From: Euclidia mi
Lineage: Eukaryota; Arthropoda; Insecta; Lepidoptera; Erebidae
Direction: 5' to 3'
Assembly (NCBI GenBank): GCA_944739405.2
Contig: OX123190.2
Coordinates: forward strand, 85,441,086 to 85,505,085
Length of the DNA: 64,000 nucleotides
Shown here: positions 34,640-44,651 of the stretch, piece after piece
Numbering within the stretch: position 1 is the stretch's first letter
Layout of the letters: each line of letters opens with the position of its first letter
Made by a program: the position numbers and the translations under genes
The notes under the pieces: generated by a model
Seen by the model: only the letters and a program-made list of their open reading frames with translations
What the model was told of the DNA's origin: nothing
The model's database searches: none

Positions 34640-35165
34640 GAATGCTTCACAGTGTGCCACCTCCAAATCGAAGAAAAGTTCAAAAAACTCAATAGGCTCA
34701 CTTTCAGCCGACAATGTTGTTACTGCTCGTGGTGGTGGTGCTGACCACTCAATTTCAGATTGACGTAGGTTCCGTTTGATTAATTTCCTTTGTGCATCAA
34801 AGGAAAAAAGTTGTGCATTACTACGTTATCGCCTCGATGTGTGACTGCGACTACTGAAGGGAGTGATTGGATGGATAACCAAAGGAACCTCAAACTCTGG
34901 TTGTTGAATGGATATATTCTCTGTAACGTTGATATTGGATTCTTCATTGCCTAAAGCTCGCAACATCATTACATTCTTTGTCCCCTGAGTCAGCTTCGGA
35001 TATTGTTCCTCCTAAAGGCGGGTCCAAATATATGTCAACGCCACCAAAATCATCACTATCGGTCAAATTCTCCAAGACATCAGCAATTTCATTCGTTGGG
35101 AGCACGCGCCGTGACCTGCGAAAAAGAAGTACACTCTGTATCATTTTTGCCCAAGGGGTCATTAT
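34640..35165 (-). pseudogene. piggyBac-like transposase, N-terminal fragment (minus copy)
   Basis: The minus strand repeats the plus copy ('PTNEIADVLENLTDSDDFGG') with a 40-nt deletion after 'VASF' that shifts the frame. It extends further than the plus copy, to 'NLRQSEIEWSAPPPRAV' and 'SEPIEFFELFFDLEVAHCEA', which is the junction to the catalytic core in piggyBac proteins ('.P.E.F..FF...'). The sequence then stops. It has about 85-90% identity to the plus copy by eye. Confidence 0.65.
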
Positions 35166-35277
35166 CGACCACCTGAAAAAAAGTGACTTCCAGGTACTGA
35201 AACTGAAATCTACTAGTTTTCAGTTTAATTACTTCCATTAGAGACAACAATATCCAAAATTCATTAAAATTGGTGAT

Positions 35278-35435
35278 CTAAATATTTCTTGGCATATATG
35301 GGTTAAAATGAAAAGAACAATTTCTGCTGGAATTATTTGACTGCCAATAGTCCTCCTTTCTTTGTTTGCGAACTATATCCAACCATTTTAATCTTCTTAT
35401 TTCATTCACTGGAAACCTACAACAGTACGTTAATA
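35278..35435 (-). pseudogene. Possible THAP-like zinc-finger exon
   Basis: After an AG at about 35430 on the minus strand the frame reads 'FPVNEIRRLKWLDIVRKQRK', then 'NCSFHFNPYMPRNI' and a stop. 'FP......R..W' followed about 25 residues later by 'C..HF' is the second half of a THAP zinc finger. The first two cysteines would lie on an upstream exon that I could not identify. It lies mostly in the outer piggyBac-like element (part is in the inner element's right end). THAP fingers are DNA-binding domains of P-element-type transposases and derived genes. Confidence 0.25.
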
Positions 35436-36120
35436 TAAAAACAAACATAAGTACTTTATTATTACGAATGTCCCATCTGGATACTTTGTTTTTTAGTCTT
35501 TGAACACGCACAATACTACTTCTCTTTGAAACTCGCTCAAGGCCAATTTTTTTTATTCACTCTATTATTTGTGATACTGAATTTATTATAAATTGTAAAT
35601 AAAACGTTGTAATATTGTAATACTTACGAATGATAAGTGATTTACACTTGTCACTTTTAGTATTTTTTTACTGTAGCTTATGCTAAAATCTCATTACACA
35701 CGACGGCATTTGCAAATGTTTACGTACACACACGCGAGTAAAAGAGCGAGCGCTTCCGACCGCAGCGAGTATGCGACTAAAGTCAAAGGAGCCATTTAGC
35801 CTGTTTTATATGTGCCACTTTTGAAGTGCGCATAACTCATCTACGGGTTTTTACTAGTATATCGATGAAGGCAATAATATAAGACAAGACATATTGAACA
35901 TTATAAAAAATATAGATATGACGTAGATTGTCTATTCTAGCGAACTCATTCGTTATCTAAATCAGTAGGTACATTTTTTTTCCTTACACATCGTCGATGT
36001 GGAAACGTTTAACGCCTAGCTATTGGGAATTTCAATGTTATTGCTCGATTATTACACATAAATCGACGCATTTTTCTCGATCTGGCGTTAAAAATACCCC
36101 ACGTTGTATGCCGAAGGGTA

Positions 36121-36330
36121 AACTAGAGGTTTCCCGCAGCACGTTCGCACATTATTTCTAATTTAACTGTTTCTGCTTGACCACGTGCAAATTTCGAAAA
36201 ATCCAGTCTTAGTACACCCTACTGTCCCCAAGGAACATAGATGTCAAAAATCAGCTTCTTGGGCCCAATAGCTTTTACTGTAGTTTGTCTGTCATTCAGT
36301 CAGTAAAGCACGAATTTTATATATAGGTAC
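36121..36330 (+). repeat. Dispersed repeat A, diverged copy
   Basis: 'actagaggtttcccgcagc', 'cttagtacaccctactgtcc', 'aaggaacatagatgtc', 'gggcccaatagc' and 'ttcagtcagtaaagc' follow the same order as the copy at 10625. It starts immediately at the right end of the outer piggyBac-like element. Confidence 0.6.
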
Positions 36331-37429
36331 AGATAACGCTTTGGATAAAATAATTGTTAAACAAACTTGTTTCGACGACTACGTCTATTTCTGTTTGTGA
36401 CATTTCAACATTCATCTCGGGCAATTGGTCACAAGTCACATCTGTAAGTCCGTCCGTGTGACTCATCGGTCAGTCCTCGCTGTTGTCAATCACATCCATC
36501 AGCTAAACTGTGACATTTCTCACCAGGAATTCGTTGTTTCTTGAGATGAGAACTTTTTGTCACAGGACCCTTCGCGTTCAATTAGTTAGAGTGAGGTAGC
36601 ACGGAAGGAACTATGCACAGCTTATTTCTACTGTTGTGTTTGCCAGTGGTGTCCACTGTGAAAATAAATTACGGAATACGTTGTATATTATGTACAGAAT
36701 TGCTTGTGTCACCTGTTTCTTGTAATAAATACACTACAGAAATCCCTTATATGAATTCTGTTATATAATAAATAAATGTTGGTAAAGCCGCCATTGCAAA
36801 TGTAATGCAGATATTTCTGCATTACACAATATAAATCTTTTCACCTTCATTCTTTGATATATTGCATATACGCACTTTCACGAAATGGAAAGAAAATTTA
36901 TTAACGGTTACATATACTCGTATGGATAGACTACTTTCATAGCTCTGTAAATTTTTTTTACACAGCAGTTTTTTTGTGAGCAGTAGTACTTTTCAACCTG
37001 CCCCTAACATAAACTGAAACAAAATCCAAAAACAAACTAGCCCCATAGCTGTTAATATTCAATGTTGTTGATCAGAGAACTTCTATCGAACTGCCACTAC
37101 TGTAAAGGGTTGACAACTTTGACAACTGTTTGACATCGCAACACAAACTTACCGAAGTTTAGAATCCAATATAAATACATAAAATGGTGTTCCGTAGTGA
37201 ACTTTATTGTATGTGTCTTGCACAAACAGAACGGTACACACGGCGATAAGTCAAACTTTAGAGTTGTTGTACGATTTTAATCCTTATTTCGTAGGTTTTA
37301 AATTAAATACTTGGTGCTAAATACCGAGAGGATTTTTATAAAGTTTCGTGGGGTTTTTAAATGGGATGAAGGCGGCAAAGCTCTTTGTTAGTTAAAATGG
37401 GGCCATAAATATATGATAGCTTATATGTC
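36331..37429. other. No gene recognised
   Basis: No supported features. Confidence 0.5.
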
Positions 37430-37503
37430 CCTAGGATTTCGATTAACAGACCGCACTAGAAATACTGCTGTATTTCTTGTGCGGTTTGTTAATCGAAATC
37501 CTA
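37430..37503. repeat. Hairpin, about 34-bp arms
   Basis: 'taggatttcgattaacagac' and onward is mirrored by 'gtttgttaatcgaaatccta' with 2-3 mismatches and a 4-bp loop TGCT. It lies immediately upstream of the LINE fragment at 37500-37740. Confidence 0.7.
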
Positions 37504-37740
37504 AGGCAAAAACTAAGCAAAAAACAAAAATTGCAGATGGCACTCATAAAGTTGGCAAGCTGAAATGGCAGGCCACGTCTACCGCATGTTTGAAGAGAAA
37601 TTTTCACTAATTGGGTTCCCAAACGGAAGGGAAGGGATCGTGGGAAGCCGAGACGACGACGCCGGGACGAACGGGACGCGTATAGTAAGGAGGACTGGCT
37701 TATGCTAGCAGAGATGTGTGGAAAAGGAGAGGAAGGTTGT
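37500..37740 (+). pseudogene. RTE-like LINE C-terminal fragment
   Basis: 'KIADGTHKVGKLKWQ' continues in a shifted frame as 'AGHVYRM', then 'GSRDDDAGTNGTR' and 'DWLMLAEMCGK'. This matches the RTE-family tail 'R.ADI....KLKWQWAGHV.R....G.P..RW.DD.....W..A'. Two or three frameshifts make it a dead relic. The upstream hairpin interrupts the expected coding sequence. Confidence 0.5.
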
Positions 37741-38189
37741 GCGTGTGTGTGTTCTATATGTATGTTGGTTTATTGTCTGCAATGTAACGATACGACGACG
37801 ACGCTTCATAACACGTATAATAACTAATTGTATATTATTAGATTAAGTATAATTTTACCTTTTATTAATACAACCGTTGAACGAAGTTTTATTGAACAAG
37901 GTCAGTTATTATGTTTAATTTGGCACAGTTCGTTCGCGTCAGGTTTGCGACAGCTGTTTTTAAAAAAACTTGTTCAAACATGGCACAATTATAAATAAAA
38001 TGTAAAACAATGCACACGTGTTTACCTCATGATACATTATTGACGATGAAACAATGTACATATTATTATTTATATACAGTTACAAACCAACAACACGTAA
38101 TGGCTGACGACAATCACGTAATTTGTGATATTATCACAGGAGGCTGGTTAAAGATTATCGTATCTTACTACTATTATAGATGTGAAAGA

Positions 38190-38385
38190 ATTTGAGGATG
38201 GATGGATGGATAGATTTATGTATAGATGTATGGATAGTTGGATGTTTGTTAGTCACATGCCAAATTTAAAAGGAATTTGATGAAATTTTGCATCTCTTAT
38301 AATTTAGAGTAACACGTAAGCCTCATTTTGTCACAATGAGTGACACCCATGCGAAAGTAGTCGTGGGAAAAAGCTAGTTACTTAT
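38190..38385 (+). repeat. Dispersed repeat with (ggat)n start
   Basis: 'gatggatggatgga', 'ggatgtttgttag', 'ggaatttgatgaaattttgc' and the end 'gtcgtgggaaaaagctagt' fit a common lepidopteran repeat ('ggatgtttgttac...gatgaaatttggcatgg...agctagt'). Non-coding. Confidence 0.5.
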
Positions 38386-39640
38386 GAAAACGACTGGTCT
38401 TAACTGGTCTGTCATATCATTTAGAATGAAACTGCGGCGAACGCTCTTTCATACTCCCATAATATTGGTGTATGGTCCAATTCCCAAATGACGGCATTCG
38501 ATATAGCGTATTTTCCACGCACACACCTGTATTATTTAGCAAAATAATTGTCTTTGGTATGACGCTATTCAGAGCCGCGCGATCTAATAGTCCAAGATCC
38601 CAGGGCCGCCAGACCTTAATTAATTTCTCAGAAACGAAATGTATAGAATAATGTAGTGTTAGTATGTGTCATGATTGAGTGTACACATAATTGTTAGCTT
38701 TCATCGTGGGCCAATTTTTAGGTAGGTGCTAAAGTTAGGTAAAATAGTACTAACTTTTCTTAAATTCTCAGTTCTGATTTTTATGTATGTTTTAGAAAAT
38801 ATTATTCAAAAATTATAAATAATACTGTCACACTCATTTCAGCGGCGGTAATTTTTACCAGACGCTTTAAAGTTTCCAAAATATCTAGCTATCGGTAGAG
38901 ACTGCTAGGGGGCGCATTTAGAAAATGTATGGAAATTGTTCTCGTGGGCCTTTAGCACCTCATTACTTTTTGTAGTCTATCGAGTCTTAGTCCCTCCGCA
39001 AAAAAGATGCGTTTTGTGGCCTTTGATTCAACAATATATTCTTCTGCTAAATATGAATCTAATGACACCCATTACACTATATTGAAGTCCAATAATTGAT
39101 TCCACAGTACTCATAAGGCAAACATTTAAAGAAACTAGCAATGTTGGCGAATTGCACACACTCTTCTGCGATCTTATAACATTCTTACGTAACAAAATGT
39201 TATAGGTTAAACGTATAACGATACTCTAAACTCCAAGTTATGAGACCTCCTCTAAACTTTATCTCAAAAGTTAAATCGTGGTACTAAGCACACAATTAAT
39301 TCGTCATTCGTTATAATGGCACTTAGAGATAAGTGGAGTACAATATAACGTCAAGTCATTACATACTCGTGTCGTCGCGCGATGTTCACTTAAAACTTTG
39401 TTATAACATTTTATACATTCACATTTTGGAGATAACGGGATACACTCGTAGTTAAGAAAAATGGTTGGAGATTGGTTTTCGTGGTGAGTTTCAGTGGTAT
39501 GTTATTGGAACGAAGTTCCTTATCGCGCGTTGCGAAAGGGGGCTAGACGGAAAAAATTATGACGAAAAGTTGTAACGACACTTTTTGCTATTAGTAAGCT
39601 ATTGTAAGCCGTGCGGCGTGCGCATATTTCTCTGTCTATC
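38386..39640. other. No gene recognised
   Basis: AT-rich with no supported feature. Confidence 0.5.
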
Positions 39641-39649
39641 TCTCTCTCT

Positions 39650-40087
39650 TATAGAAAGCAAGCATCATGTTCATGCTTTCTGATCACGAAAATGACATCT
39701 ATTTGGGAATCCAAGATGGCGGACGGGACATTTTTAATAAAATTAATATGGATATCATTTTCGGGGTTTTTATGGATCCTGGTCACGAAAATGACATCTA
39801 TTTGGGAATCCAAGATGGCGGACGGGGCATTTTTAATAAGATTAATATGGGTATCATTTTCGGGGTTTTTATGGATTCTGTTCACGAAAATGACATTTAT
39901 TTGTGAATCCAAGATGGCGGACGGGGCATTTTTAATAAAATTAATATGGGTATAATTTTTGGGTTTTCATGCTTTCTGATCACGAAAATGACATCTATTT
40001 GGGAATCCAAGATGGCGGACGGGACATTTTTAATATTTAATTAATATGTATATAATTTTCGGGGTTTTTATGGATTCTGGTCACGAA
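39650..40087. repeat. 99-bp minisatellite, left part
   Basis: 'gggaatccaagatggcggac' or a near variant recurs with starts at 39711, 39810, 39909 and 40007 (taking 'ccaag'), a period of 98-99 bp. Units also carry 'cacgaaaatgacatctattt' and 'attttcggggtttttatgg'. The array resumes at 43290 on the far side of a LINE. Open frames here on both strands are due to the period. Confidence 0.9.
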
Positions 40088-43000
40088 AATGACACTCAAT
40101 ACTCAATACTCAATACGTTTAATGCACACCATAATGTTACATAGATGTTATAAAAATAGGTATACAGTTCATTATGGACCCTGTAGGGCACGGCAGCGTA
40201 GGAGAGAGGATGAAGTCACATAGAGCTCAAATATCGGTAAAGTAATAATTTTAGTTAGGTTTAAATAATTATATAGGTACTTATCTATTTTCTTGTAATT
40301 ATTTTACAAATCTATTCTAACTTTATATTCTTAAAAATTACAAATTGTGTATTCAATTTACTTCCTATGTTAATGCATTGATTTTAACATTATTTACTAC
40401 AGTATATGCTTATCAGTTAAGTATTCATTTATTGTATAATACGCTTTATTTATTAATATCTGTTTTAACTTGTATATGAATTTCTTATCATTTGGTTCAT
40501 TTCTTAAATATTCTGGGAGATTATTATATATTTTTATTGTCATAACGAATGGGCTTGTTGCGTGCATAGTTAGTTTAGAGGTGGGTAGATTTAGTCTATT
40601 TTTATGGCGTAATGAATATTTTGTTTGGATGTCTTGTCTTTTACTATAAAAATCTGGATATTTACGTACAAATTTACACATTTCTAATATATATATGGAA
40701 GATAAGGTTAGAATATTATGCTTTTGATAATGGGGTTTGCAACTGTCGGTTTCATCTATGTTGACCAGTATCCTAATAAGTTTTTTTTGTAATGTGAAAA
40801 GTGTTGGTGTGTCTGTGCTATTTCCCCAAAGTATGATGCCATAACTAAGCCATGAGTAGGCATATGCGTAATATGTTATCAAGGCCGTATGCATATCAGT
40901 AGTTTTCTTAACTTCACGCAAGGCATAAGAAAATTTTGATAATTTGAGTCTGAGTTTCTTTATATGACATTTCCAATTTAAGTGTGTGTCTATGTTTAAG
41001 CCAAGTAAAGTGAATTCTGTAACTTCTTCTAATTTTATATTATTATATGAGAAATTTAGGTGTAAGGGTGGTTTTTGACGGGGATGAAAACTCATCAATT
41101 TGGTTTTTGAGAAATTAATGTCTAGGTTGTGATCTGCCATCCATTTTGATGTCTTTTCGAGGATAGAATTTAGAATTAGGTTTATATTTAAAGCGTTTTG
41201 GCATGGAATCAGTACAGAAATATCATCCGCGAATAGGACACACGGCCCTTCTATACATTTAGGTAGGTCGTTTGTGTATAATAAAAATAGGAGGCAGCCT
41301 ATTACACTTCCTTGGGGGATAGAAGAATTTATTGTTATAGTATCTGATCTAATATTCTCTATAGTGTGAGTTTTGTGATTAAAATATTCAATTTCAACTA
41401 ATTGTTCTCTATTATTTAGGTAAGATGTAAGCCATTCGTGTGCTTTACCACGTATTCCTATTCTGTACAGTTTATTTAATAATATATCAAATTGTACTTT
41501 ATCATATGCCTTGGTCATGTCCAGTAGTATGCCCACTGCATATTTTTTGGTATTTATCATGTTTAAGGCTTCTTGAACATATTTATACACTGCTAAGGTA
41601 GTCGACCGATTTTTTCGAAAGCCGTTTTGACATTCGCTAAATATTTTATATTTCTCGCAGAAGTTGTATATGCGATCACACATGGCTTTTTCAAACAGTT
41701 TTGATGCTGTGGGCAAGAGAGCTATGGGGCGGTAATTATTGACATCATTTTTGCTATCCTTTTTGTGAATAGGCTTTATTAAGGCTCTTTTCAATTGGTC
41801 AGGGAAATTACCTTCCAAAAATGATTGGTTAATTAATAGGTAAAAAGGTAGAGTGAGTTCGTCGGCGCAGTGTTTTATTAGGAACGGTGGTAGTTCATCT
41901 AAACCGCAACTACGTTTGTTTTTCAAATTTTTAATTATTCTTTTTACTTCATATGCTTCTACTGGACTGAGAAACATTGTATTTTCAAGGTCTAGCCCGC
42001 ACCAATCGGCAGATCCTCTGCTTGAATGGTTAGAGGTCTGTTTACCTATTGAGGCAAAAAAGTCATTAAAATGATTTGTTATTGCTTTGGGTTCTGATGA
42101 GAGATGATTATTTATGTACATTTCAAAGTTTTGTTTTACGCGCCTTGGTTTATTGTTAGTTCTTTCGTTTATAATATTCCACATGGCTTTAGTTTTATTT
42201 TCTGAGGATTTTATTTTATTTATATATTGATTCTTCTTTGCTATTATTACTGCTTGTTTTAATATTTTTTCGTATTTTTTGTAATGCTTTATTAGAATAG
42301 GATTTTTTGTTTTTATTATTAGTAATTTTAATAATCGCTTATTTTTACAGGATTTTTTTATTCCTACTGTTAACCAATGCTTTTTATGTTTAGTTTTTAG
42401 TCTTACTTTACAAATGGGTATGCATGTATTTAGAATATTTAGTAGTGTATTATTAAATGAATCGTAGTTGCTATTTATATTATTATTTAGTGTTATGATG
42501 TCTTGCCAATTTTGTAACTGTAATTTAGACTTAAAATGTTCTATGTTTCTATTATTATACAGTCTTTTTGTTGTATACCATATGTGTGATGGTTTTTGTT
42601 GCGGTAAATCTATTTCTATGATGGTTCCATTATGGTCTGAAAAACCAAGTTCTTCTACAAAAGTGTAAATATTTTTTGTATTGAAATTAGTAAATATTAG
42701 ATCAAGGCATGTTGACGTGTTTTCGGTAATTCGCGTAGGTGACGTTATATGTTGTACAAAGTTGTATTCAAGCATGAGATCAAGAAATTTGTTTGTTTTT
42801 AAATTATTATCTAGCATATTAATATTAAAATCACCTCCAATTATGATATCATATTTTATGTATTTGCTATTTAAATATTGTAAAATAAGCTGTATTTGGT
42901 AGTAGAATACTTCTTCCTCTCTTCTATTCCAGTATATGGTAATTATTATTATATTATTTTTTAACAACTCAATTGCACATATTTCTAATACATATTCTAT

Positions 43001-43289
43001 AGACATTGCAGTAATATCATTTCTTTCTATACTATCAATGTGGTCCTGAAGAAGAATGCAGACGCCGCCGCCTGTCCTTGTTTGACGGCAATAGGAGGCC
43101 GCCACTCTGTAACCGCTGAATTGAATGACTTCTAGTTTTTCTTTTGAGAGCCAGGTCTCAGTTATACATATTACATTGTAGATTGGTCTTTGGAGTATAA
43201 ATGCTTCTAATAAGTGTCGCTTGTTATACAAACTTTGAATGTTTTGATATAATATATTAAATTTCAGGTCTTGTGTTACGAAAGGACCT
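40088..43289 (-). mobile_element. CR1-group LINE inserted in the minisatellite, ORF1 missing
   Basis: About 3.2 kb on the minus strand. The 3' end is a (gtattga)n repeat at 40088-40115. The 5' end falls within a few bases of the TCC-TTT-CGT site at 43278-43286, so ORF1 is missing but ORF2 is complete. The minisatellite units continue on each side, with the insertion site inside one unit ('aatgacat.tatttggg'). Confidence 0.85.
40397..43289 (-). CDS. CR1-group LINE ORF2: endonuclease-reverse transcriptase, uninterrupted
   Basis: About 963 codons without a stop. The N-terminal EEP endonuclease shows 'LYQNIQSL', 'ICITETWLS', 'IIGGDFNINML' and 'ELGFSDHNGTIIEI'. The RT shows 'NYRPIALLPTASKLFEKAM', 'CQNGFRKNRSTTLAV', motif A 'ILLDMTKAYDKV', 'IPQGSVIGCLLFLLY' and the catalytic 'LFADDISVL'. 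The C-terminus ends 'KAYYTINEYLTDKHIL'. The frame has no ATG near its start; upstream codons up to 43303 come from the minisatellite. All catalytic residues are present, so the protein could be functional if expressed. The nick and target-primed cDNA synthesis occur in the nucleus. Confidence 0.9.
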
Positions 43290-43440
43290 GTTTGGGAATC
43301 CAAGATGGCGGACGGGACATTTTTAATAAAATTAATATGGGTATATTTTCGGGGCTATCATGCATTCTGATAACGTAAATGACATTAATTTATTTGGGGA
43401 TCCAAGATGACGAACGGGACATTTTTTTGTAAAATTAACA
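43290..43440. repeat. 99-bp minisatellite, right part
   Basis: It resumes with 'tttgggaatccaagatggcg' at 43291 and a second, more decayed unit 102 bp on. Together with the left part, about six units remain. Confidence 0.85.
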
Positions 43441-44651
43441 ATTCTTACTAAAATTGAGCCTACTGATAAGTTTATATTACATTATATTTGTTTATAATAA
43501 AATAAATATTGTATTATATATTATGTACTTTATTAATATAAAAGAAATTATGTGATAGATAATAAATGGAGTGAATAAATATTATTATAACTTAAAAAAA
43601 TAAAATTTGATTACAATTCCTTCACTAATTAATCGAAAGGAACTTCGTTCCATCCGGGTGTCCCTTGACACCTCTCAAGCAGTTTTTTTAAATACACGTG
43701 TGAGTTTGATTCGCTTGAATAATTCTGTTTTGATAGGTATTTCAGCGGCTTTCACAATTTATTCGTAACGGTGGTGGTTTAATTAATTCATTGTGATTAG
43801 TCAAGTATCTAAAGCCAGTGCAAGAGACTTGAATGATAGAGAGCTTTTAGGCAAATTCGAGATAATTGTATACTTAGTATTTATCTAATAGTCATTCATT
43901 CAATAAGTGCTTCTCAAAAAATCTTTTTCAGAAATTCACATTAGGGAAGATATTTAGTATAGGTATCTGCAATTAGTAGTAGGTACTAGGCGATTAGTAA
44001 GAAACAACACAAGTAATAACATAAACTTAACCGCCAAGAGAACATTAGTGCTTGTTACCAGAGCTTGGTACTACGGGTTCAGCGCCAATTATCTAAACAT
44101 TTCCGACATTGAATAAATGTCTTTAAGTGAGGTTTAGGTGAGGTGTGGCGCTAGTGTGCCAATGTTTACATCGAGTCCGTAAATAAAGTCGAATTAAAAT
44201 TAGATTAATTAAGTGAAAAGTTGTGAAAAGTGTCCAAACCTCATGTAAAAACTACAAATCACACCAATCATATAAAGTACAGAGTGTAAACACCGTGAAT
44301 AATATACAAATTTAAAAAATAAAAATCCAACGAACATTTAATCCCTAAGTGAATATCAGTGTTATTGTTGACAATTGGATAGCAAACAAGTGAAAACGTT
44401 GTGCCTACGGAACTTTGAACGTATACAGTGTACTAATATTGCTAAACAACTAAAAACAATTATTTTCATGAAAATTGCAAATCATCCCATAAACACTATT
44501 TGTAACAACGCCATCTATTGATTATTTCATTAACTACGTCGTAAGCTATTGAGCTACACTTACACCACGCAGAGTATTGATCAACATATAGAACTTCATT
44601 CTTTATCATAGAGAGGGCGCTATTACATACTCATTCGAAACTATTTCTATA
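43441..44651 (+). other. Intergenic DNA and 5' UTR of the CR1-group LINE
   Basis: No coding potential. The last several hundred bases before 44652 are probably the LINE 5' UTR and internal promoter region, but the 5' boundary could not be set because no target duplication or second copy of this part is available. Confidence 0.4.

Larger units (their letters stand above)
33817..35302. mobile_element. Inner piggyBac-like element with inverted transposase fragments
   Basis: A perfect TTAA duplication (33813-33816 and 35303-35306) flanks 12-bp inverted ends CCCATATATGCC. Between them are two copies of the 5' part of one transposase gene, facing each other: plus strand 34195-34593 and minus strand 34640-35170. 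No catalytic region remains, so it is non-autonomous. The arms can fold into a hairpin of about 350 bp. Confidence 0.75.
32892..36117. mobile_element. Outer piggyBac-like element
   Basis: Left end TTAA (32888-32891) followed by CCTTTGGCATACAA. The right end, on the reverse strand, is CCTTCGGCATACAA, next to GTAA (36118-36121), a TTAA with one change. A TTAA target site and 13-14-bp ends starting CCY are piggyBac hallmarks. Both sides also carry 'acgtgggg' a little further in. No transposase body is recognised. The possible THAP-like exon at 35278-35435 is its only protein-like content outside the nested insert. It contains the younger element 33817-35302. Confidence 0.6.

Noticed and set aside
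32888..36121. Host gene spanning the piggyBac region
   Set aside because: All protein-like pieces match transposase fragments or a half zinc finger, and TTAA-flanked ends explain the boundaries.
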